A stretch of DNA of 64,000 bases from Glandiceps talaboti. Its lineage: Eukaryota; Hemichordata; Enteropneusta; Spengelidae. The translations under genes were made by a program, and so were the position numbers. The stretch spans positions 23,654,173 through 23,718,172 of the forward strand of contig NC_135562.1 of the NCBI RefSeq assembly GCF_964340395.1, read 5' to 3'. Below the pieces are notes generated by a model that was given only the letters and a program-made list of their open reading frames with translations, did not search any database and was not told the DNA's origin. Of this stretch, positions 58,100 through 64,000 are shown in pieces; position 1 is the first letter of the stretch, and every line of letters begins with the position of its first letter.

Positions 58100-58852
58100 A
58101 GTAATACCACTGAGACACTTGTAGTTGCAATAAGACACTTCCAGAATAAAACTGTTATTGGACCTAGCAACAATGACCTCACCCATAGCAACAACCAAAT
58201 GGCAGTGTGTTTTGGTCAAATAACACCATTATCAGGTAGGCAAGTGAGTAAACATTCAAAAAATGTGTGCAAATATCCTTAACAACCATGACCACACCCA
58301 TAGCAACTGCCAAACGGTGGTGTTTATTACAGATAATGGATTTTTAGACAAGTGAACAAACATTTTTAAAATGTATGCAAATGAACCTAGCAACAAGACC
58401 ATGCCCATAGCAACAGCCAAATGATCATACATATCGCAAAGATAACATTTATTAATAGGCAATTGAATAAACATTCAAGAAATGTATGTAAATGTGCCTA
58501 CCAACAGGACCATGCCCATAGGAACAACCAAATGATCCGGTATATTGCAAAGATAATATGTATTAATAGACAATTGAATAAACATTCAAATATGTATGTA
58601 AATGTGCCTACCAACAGGACCACGCCCATAGGAACAACCAAATGATCCGGTATATTGCAAAGATAATATGTATTAATAGACAATTGAATAAACATTCAAA
58701 AATGTATGTAAATGTGCCTAGCAACAAGACCACACCCATAGCAACAGCCAAATGATCACTTATATTGGAAAGATAACAATGAAAAAAATGTATGCAAATA
58801 TTCAGTCAATTATACAGTTGTCCTAGAATGCCATTGTTACTATATTTCATAC
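58100..58852. repeat. Dispersed intron repeat (copy 4)
   Basis: About six ~100-bp units with gtgcctaccaacaggaccat, then cccataggaacaaccaaatg and ttgaataaacattcaaa. It ends with gaatgccattgttactat followed by tttcatacag at 58852, an acceptor-like end similar to that at exon K. Confidence 0.85.
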
Positions 58853-60330
58853 AGGCTTATACATCACACTATCATGAGTCATGACTGGTGGTAATCCACT
58901 GAAAACATCCATTGCGAGGGCTGAGTCATCTCCGATGACTGCTTGTTTCTTTTAAATTTGCAAACTATTTTTGATGTTGAAACGGCAATCATAATTATAT
59001 TTGAATAAAACGGAATGAAAAATGCTAGGTATCAAACTGTCCATGCTTGGTGCGCTGTCGTCCGTATATACATATTGTGTCATTAAAAAGTATTCCCCAT
59101 TTTTCCCCATTATCCAATTTTCATGTATTATACACCAATGGAAAGCTTACTTTCCATACTGCAACCTTACAAAAAATATATGTTTGAAGATAAGAATACG
59201 TTGAGAAAAGCATTGTCAAATGAGACAATGATTGCTTGATGATCAAGCAACAAAATACAAAGGAATTTTCAGCACACGGCAAGTCTATTTTGATTGCTCA
59301 TATCTGCTGAACACTTGAATCTAATAAGCTGGAAATCAACAGATTTATAAAGCTGTCCATCATTGAGATGTTTACGTTCTAACAAAGTCCAAGATATGTC
59401 TCTAGAGCTATGAACCTAGGCAGAAATGTGCCCATAGGAGAACCTTCCTCAAGCCAAGTTCATGACTTCTGTATTATCTCATTAATATTCATGAGTTTGG
59501 AAAATCTCCAACTTTAGAGAGATTGTTTCCTCCGGTGTTGGAGTGGTATGGAACTGATGACAAGGCTTTGTTTGTAACTCAGTACGTACAATAACAAACT
59601 TTTTACACATTTTTTAGCTTTTTACAATGTATTGGGTTGCAAACAGACTTTTTCAATGTTGGTTCACATTGATTTTTTAAGTATAGGAAGTCATGATAAA
59701 ATTGTTTTATAACGTTCCATAATGTTGAAAACAAGAATATGGTAATATATAGCTAACTTTTTATTGCACATATACTAGTACATGGCGTTCTGTTACATGA
59801 AATGAATATATAAGTATACTATAATGTTTCCTAATTTTAATTGGTATGGCATGCAACTTCACTTTGAGAATTTTCTCAGTGTTAGTATACTGAATTAAAA
59901 TTTCAATTGTGATCAGGATGGGGTATTGTTATCACCATGACATGTTAAGATAATACCAGATAACACTTTTTTAGTTTTAGTCCATGAATTTCAAAAATTT
60001 CTAGGGGCTCAAGGGGAACCCCTCCTGTACCTACCCTCACACTGCTCCCTTTTATTTTGATTCAAATTCTATTAGTAGTATTATTACTACCTTGACATGT
60101 TAAAATAGAACTAGAAAGCATTCTTTTAGTTTTTGAATTTCAAAAATCTCCAGGGAGGGAAGGGGAAACCCCCTTGCCTTCCATAAACTTTGATTCAACT
60201 GACACCTAATTTCCAATTTTACTAGCTACTTTGGGAATAAACTGTACTCATTGTTTCCTCTTCCCTTTGAAATAAGCTACATCCATCATGTTATGAGGGA
60301 ATTATATTTCAAAATAAAAAGTTTTGTATG
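58853..60330. other. Non-coding segment, probably separase intron
   Basis: No exon with the expected GHG or GCSS motifs is present. Positions 59960-60025 and 60115-60175 are related (gaatttcaaaaat, ggggaaccccc-like), a ~150-bp-spaced pair. Confidence 0.6.
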
Positions 60331-60392
60331 CATGTGTATGCATGTGTATGTATGTATGTATGTATGTATGTATGTATGTATGTGTGTATGTA

Positions 60393-60423
<31 letters not shown>

Positions 60424-60590
60424 ATGTATGTATGTATATGCATTCATGTGCATGTGTGTGTCTCATTGGAACACAACCTTAATTTGTGTAACGTTTGTAG
60501 AACGCCATTTACAGTTATGACTGTAAAATGGTGGTGGTGGGTTTACAAAAACATTGTGTGTGTGTGTGTGTGGGGGGGGGGGGGGTTTAC
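60328..60590. repeat. (tatg)n/(tg)n microsatellites and a poly-G run
   Basis: (tatg)n with interruptions fills 60328-60440. A second (tg)n run at 60556-60570 continues into a run of about 13 G (60571-60585), a likely sequencing-error spot. Confidence 0.93.
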
Positions 60591-60639
60591 AGAAATATTT
60601 GGGATTTTCAAAGCAATGCCCAGTCATAAATACTGACAG

Positions 60640-62820
60640 CTCCCTACACTGGAAGTCTACACTCTATGGGTCTTTTCATAGATGGAACCATTCTACTGTG
60701 TATGTACACTGGGAGTCTACACTGGTCTTTTCATAGATTGAACCATTCTACTGTGTATGTACACTGGGAGTCTACACTGGTCTTTTCATAGATTCAACCA
60801 TTCTACTGTGTATGTACACTGGGAGTCTACACTGGTCTTTTCATAGATTGAACCATTCTAATATGTATGTACTCTGGGAGTCTACACTGGTCTTTTCATA
60901 GATTGAACCATTCTACTGTGTATGTACACTTGAAGTCTACACTGGTCTTTTCATAGATTGAACCATTCTACTGTGTATGTACACTGGGAGTCTACACTGG
61001 TCTTTTCATAGATTGAACCATTCTACTGTGTATGTACACTTGAAGTCTACACTGGTCTTTTCATAGATTGAACCATTCTAATGTGTATGTACACTTGAAG
61101 TCTACACTGGTCTTTTCATAGATTGAACCATTCTACTGTGTATGTACATGGGGAGTCTACACTGGTCTTTTCATAGATGGAACCATTCTAATGTGTATGT
61201 ACACTTGAAGTCTACACTGGTCTTTTCATAGATTGAACCATTCTACTGTGTATGTACACTTGAAGTCTACACTGGTCTTTTCATAGATTGAACCATTCTA
61301 ATGTGTATGTACACTGGGAGTCTACTCTGGTCTTTTCATAGATTGAATGAACCATTCTACTGTGTATGTACATGGGGAGTCTACACTGGTCTTTTCATAG
61401 ATGGAACCATTCTAATGTGTATGTACACTGGGAGTCTACTCTGGTCTTTTCATAGATTGAATGAACCATTCTACTGTGTATGTACATGGGGAGTCTACAC
61501 TGGTCTTTTCATAGATGGAACCATTCTAATGTGTATGTACACTTGAAGTCTACACTGGTCTTTTCATAGATTGAACCATTCTACTGTGTATGTACACTTG
61601 AAGTCTACATTGGTCTTTTCATAGATTGAACCATTCTACTGTGTATGTACACTGGGAGTCTACACTGGTCTTTTCATAGATTGAACCATTCTAATGTGTA
61701 TGTACACTTGAAGTCTACACTGGTCTTTTCATAGATTGAACCATTCTACTGTGTATGTACACTGGGAGTCTACACTGGTCTTTTCATAGATTGAACCATT
61801 CTACTGTGTATGTACACTTGAAGTCTACACTGGTCTTTTCATAGATTGAACCATTCTACTGTGTATGTACACTTGAAGTCTACACTGGTCTTTTCATAGA
61901 TTGAACCATTCTACTGTGTATGTACACTGGGAGTCTACACTGGTCTTTTCATAGATTGAACCATTCTACTGTGTATGTACACTTGAAGTCTACACTGGTC
62001 TTTTCATAGATGGAACCATTCTACTGTGTATGTACACTTGAAGTCTACACTGGTCTTTTCATAGATGGAACCATTCTACTGTGTATGTACATGGGGAGTC
62101 TACACTGGTCTTTTCATAGATTGAACCATTCTAATGTGTATGTACACTTGAAGTCTACACTGGTCTTTTCATAGATTGAACCATTCTACTGTGTATGTAC
62201 ACTTGAAGTCTACACTGGTCTTTTCATAGATTGAACCATTCTAATGTGTATGTACACTGGGAGTCTACTCTGGTCTTTTCATAGATTGAATGAACCATTC
62301 TACTGTGTATGTACATGGGGAGTCTACACTGGTCTTTTCATAGATGGAACCATTCTAATGTGTATGTACACTTGAAGTCTACACTGGTCTTTTCATAGAT
62401 TGAACCATTCTACTGTGTATGTACACTTGAAGTCTACACTGGTCTTTTCATAGATTGAACCATTCTACTGTGTATGTACACTGGGAGTCTACACTGGTCT
62501 TTTCATAGATTGAACCATTCTAATGTGTATGTACACTTGAAGTCTACACTGGTCTTTTCATAGATTGAACCATTCTACTGTGTATGTACACTGGGAGTCT
62601 ACACTGGTCTTTTCATAGATTGAACCATTCTACTGTGTATGTACACTTGAAGTCTACACTGGTCTTTTCATAGATTGAACCATTCTACTGTGTATGTACA
62701 CTTGAAGTCTACACTGGTCTTTTCATAGATTGAACCATTCTACTGTGTATGTACACTGGGAGTCTACACTGGTCTTTTCATAGATTGAACCATTCTACTG
62801 TGTATGTACACTTGAGGTCT
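60640..62820. repeat. 55-bp minisatellite array (about 39 units)
   Basis: The unit is tctacactggtcttttcata plus gattgaaccattctactgtg and tatgtacactgggag (or acttgaag, atggggag). Some units have a 4-bp insertion (gattgaatgaacc). The marker tctactctgg lies at 61321, 61435 and 62264; the unit order after 61435 repeats after 62264, a duplication with offset 829 bp that reaches the 3' end of the array. Confidence 0.96.
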
Positions 62821-64000
62821 AAGTTGATTGAGAAATCCGTTTTGATTCAACTCAATTCGTATCTATGTAGTAACAACTTGTATGCAAAATGTCAGTCAGC
62901 GTATCGTGAGGGCCATAGTACTGAAACGGCACTCATTCGAGTCCAAAACGACGTGCTACGGGCCCTTGATCGCCGGGATGATGTTATTTTAATTCTACTT
63001 GATTTGTCAGCTGCTTTCGACACCATCGACCATAGAATTTTGATACATAGATTGCGTCATAGGTTCGGCATTCATGGTACTGTACTCAACTGGATTACTT
63101 CATATTTACAAGATAGAACAATGAGAGTAAGTGTTGGGTCGATGATGTCGGAAGCACAACCACTTGATTGCGGTGTTCCTCAGGGTTCTGTCCTTGGACC
63201 TGTGCTTTTTAGTTTGTACACAGCACCGCTTGAGGACATCATACTGAAACACGGTTTGGAGAGTATGTTTTATGCTGACGACTCTCAACTGTACATCGTT
63301 TGCTCCCGTGATAGTGTCCCAAGTGCAAAAATTGATAATTGTATCGGTGAAATTAGACAGTGGATGAATGATAACATGCTAGCACTTAACGATAGCAAGA
63401 CTGAGGTTATTAGATTCTCCTCTAAGTTTGGTAGTGGGGACCGACCACGGGAGTGTGATGTACATGTTGGAGGCGTCAGTGTGCATTCTTCTCCAATAGT
63501 TCGTGACCTTGGTGTCACATTTGATGTTTCGATGACGATGGTACCACACGTTTCAAGTGTGTGCAAATCAGCATATTTTGCTTTGTGGAGGATCAGTAGA
63601 ATCCGTAATCTTTTAGACCAACGATCAACAGAAACATTGGTTCATGCATTTGTTACTTCTAGGCTTGATTACTGCAATAGTCTGCTTTATGGCCTGCAAA
63701 GGTATCACATCACTAAATTACAGTCCATTCAGAATGCTGCTGCACGATTAGTAACCAAAACAAGGAAAGCGGAACATATTACACCAGTACTCAATATGCT
63801 GCATTGGCTTCCCTTACAGAAACGGGTTGAATTTAAAATCATGTGTTTAACTTATAAAGTTTTAAATAATAGGACACCTGTATACCTTAGTGACCTCTTG
63901 AATGTTCGTTCTCCTGGCCGCACTCTTCGATCTACTACAGCAGGAGCAAACACATTACAGCAGCCTGTAGTTAACACGGTGTTTTATGGCGACAGGGCCT
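62815..64000 (+). CDS. LINE reverse transcriptase, open to the window end (partial)
   Basis: From 62821 (KLIEKS) to the last base one frame is open with no stop (about 393 codons). Motifs in order: YREGHSTETALIRVQND, palm motif A LLDLSAAFDTIDH, CGVPQGSVLGPVLF, catalytic YADD (63271-63282), LG(V)TFD, then SRLDYCNSLLYGL and IQNAAARLV, and LHWLPLQKRVEFKIMCLTYK. The layout is that of CR1/L2-type LINEs. The left side starts in the RT domain exactly where the 55-bp array stops, so the copy is probably 5'-truncated. The absence of stops indicates a recent insertion. It has no start codon of its own here and is not part of separase. Confidence 0.9.

Noticed and set aside
58853-58900. Possible separase exon after tttcatacag
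   Set aside because: The phase-compatible frame (LIHHTIMSHDWW) hits a stop at once and does not resemble the expected protease segment.
60251-60636. Cys/Val/Met-rich frames
   Set aside because: They translate (tatg)n and (tg)n microsatellites.

Overview
The window is animal nuclear DNA: introns with GT/AG sites, LINE, DIRS, SINE and DNA-transposon relics, no operons. The protein fragments and repeats suit a marine invertebrate, possibly an invertebrate deuterostome (hemichordate, lancelet or echinoderm), but the species cannot be fixed from the sequence alone.

The only host gene I can support is separase (ESPL1), the cysteine protease that cleaves cohesin at anaphase. Eleven consecutive internal exons lie on the + strand (5364-5597, 10528-10759, 24526-24682, 24868-26900, 27201-27420, 30890-31008, 31912-32036, 44667-44798, 45274-45441, 52702-52896, 57879-58096). 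Their splice phases match at every junction and together they give about 1,277 codons. They cover part of the helical/TPR-like N-terminal region, a disordered charged linker (the 2 kb exon) and the start of the C-terminal protease region. The first exons lie upstream of the window. The exon or exons carrying the catalytic His and Cys are not visible and presumably lie past position 64000.

The gene is stretched to more than 52 kb because its introns, and the DNA 5' of the first visible exon, are filled with tandem arrays. Unit lengths are 43, 25, 84, 26, 48, 45, 44, 22-23, 39, 57, 75, 21, 41 and 55 bp, plus two families of about 150 bp. Together they make up close to half of the window. The most unusual feature is that several arrays are built from separase splice junctions. 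The 84-bp array repeats the last ~70 nt of an exon plus its 5' splice site about 57 times and keeps a reading frame of 28 codons per unit. The 48-bp and 45-bp arrays begin exactly at the 5' splice sites of two other exons, and a 75-bp duplication carries a 3' splice site. Several arrays also show higher-order duplication.

Layout: 1-5363, 43-bp and 25-bp arrays with an inserted 1.2 kb element; 5364-10330, exon A and the 84-bp array; 10528-15600, exon B and the 26-bp array; 15.6-24.5 kb, a retroelement graveyard (LINE RT split by a hAT-like element, DIRS relic); 24.5-27.4 kb, exons C-E; 27.4-32 kb, 48-bp array, exon F, 45-bp array, exon G; 32-44.6 kb, LINE relics, 44-bp array, a 3.4 kb inverted-terminal-repeat element and a 22/23-bp array; 44.7-52.9 kb, exons H-J around the 39-bp and 57-bp arrays; 53-57.9 kb, 21-bp and 41-bp arrays, a SINE and exon K; 58-62.8 kb, dispersed repeats and the 55-bp array; 62.8-64 kb, an uninterrupted LINE reverse-transcriptase frame running off the end.
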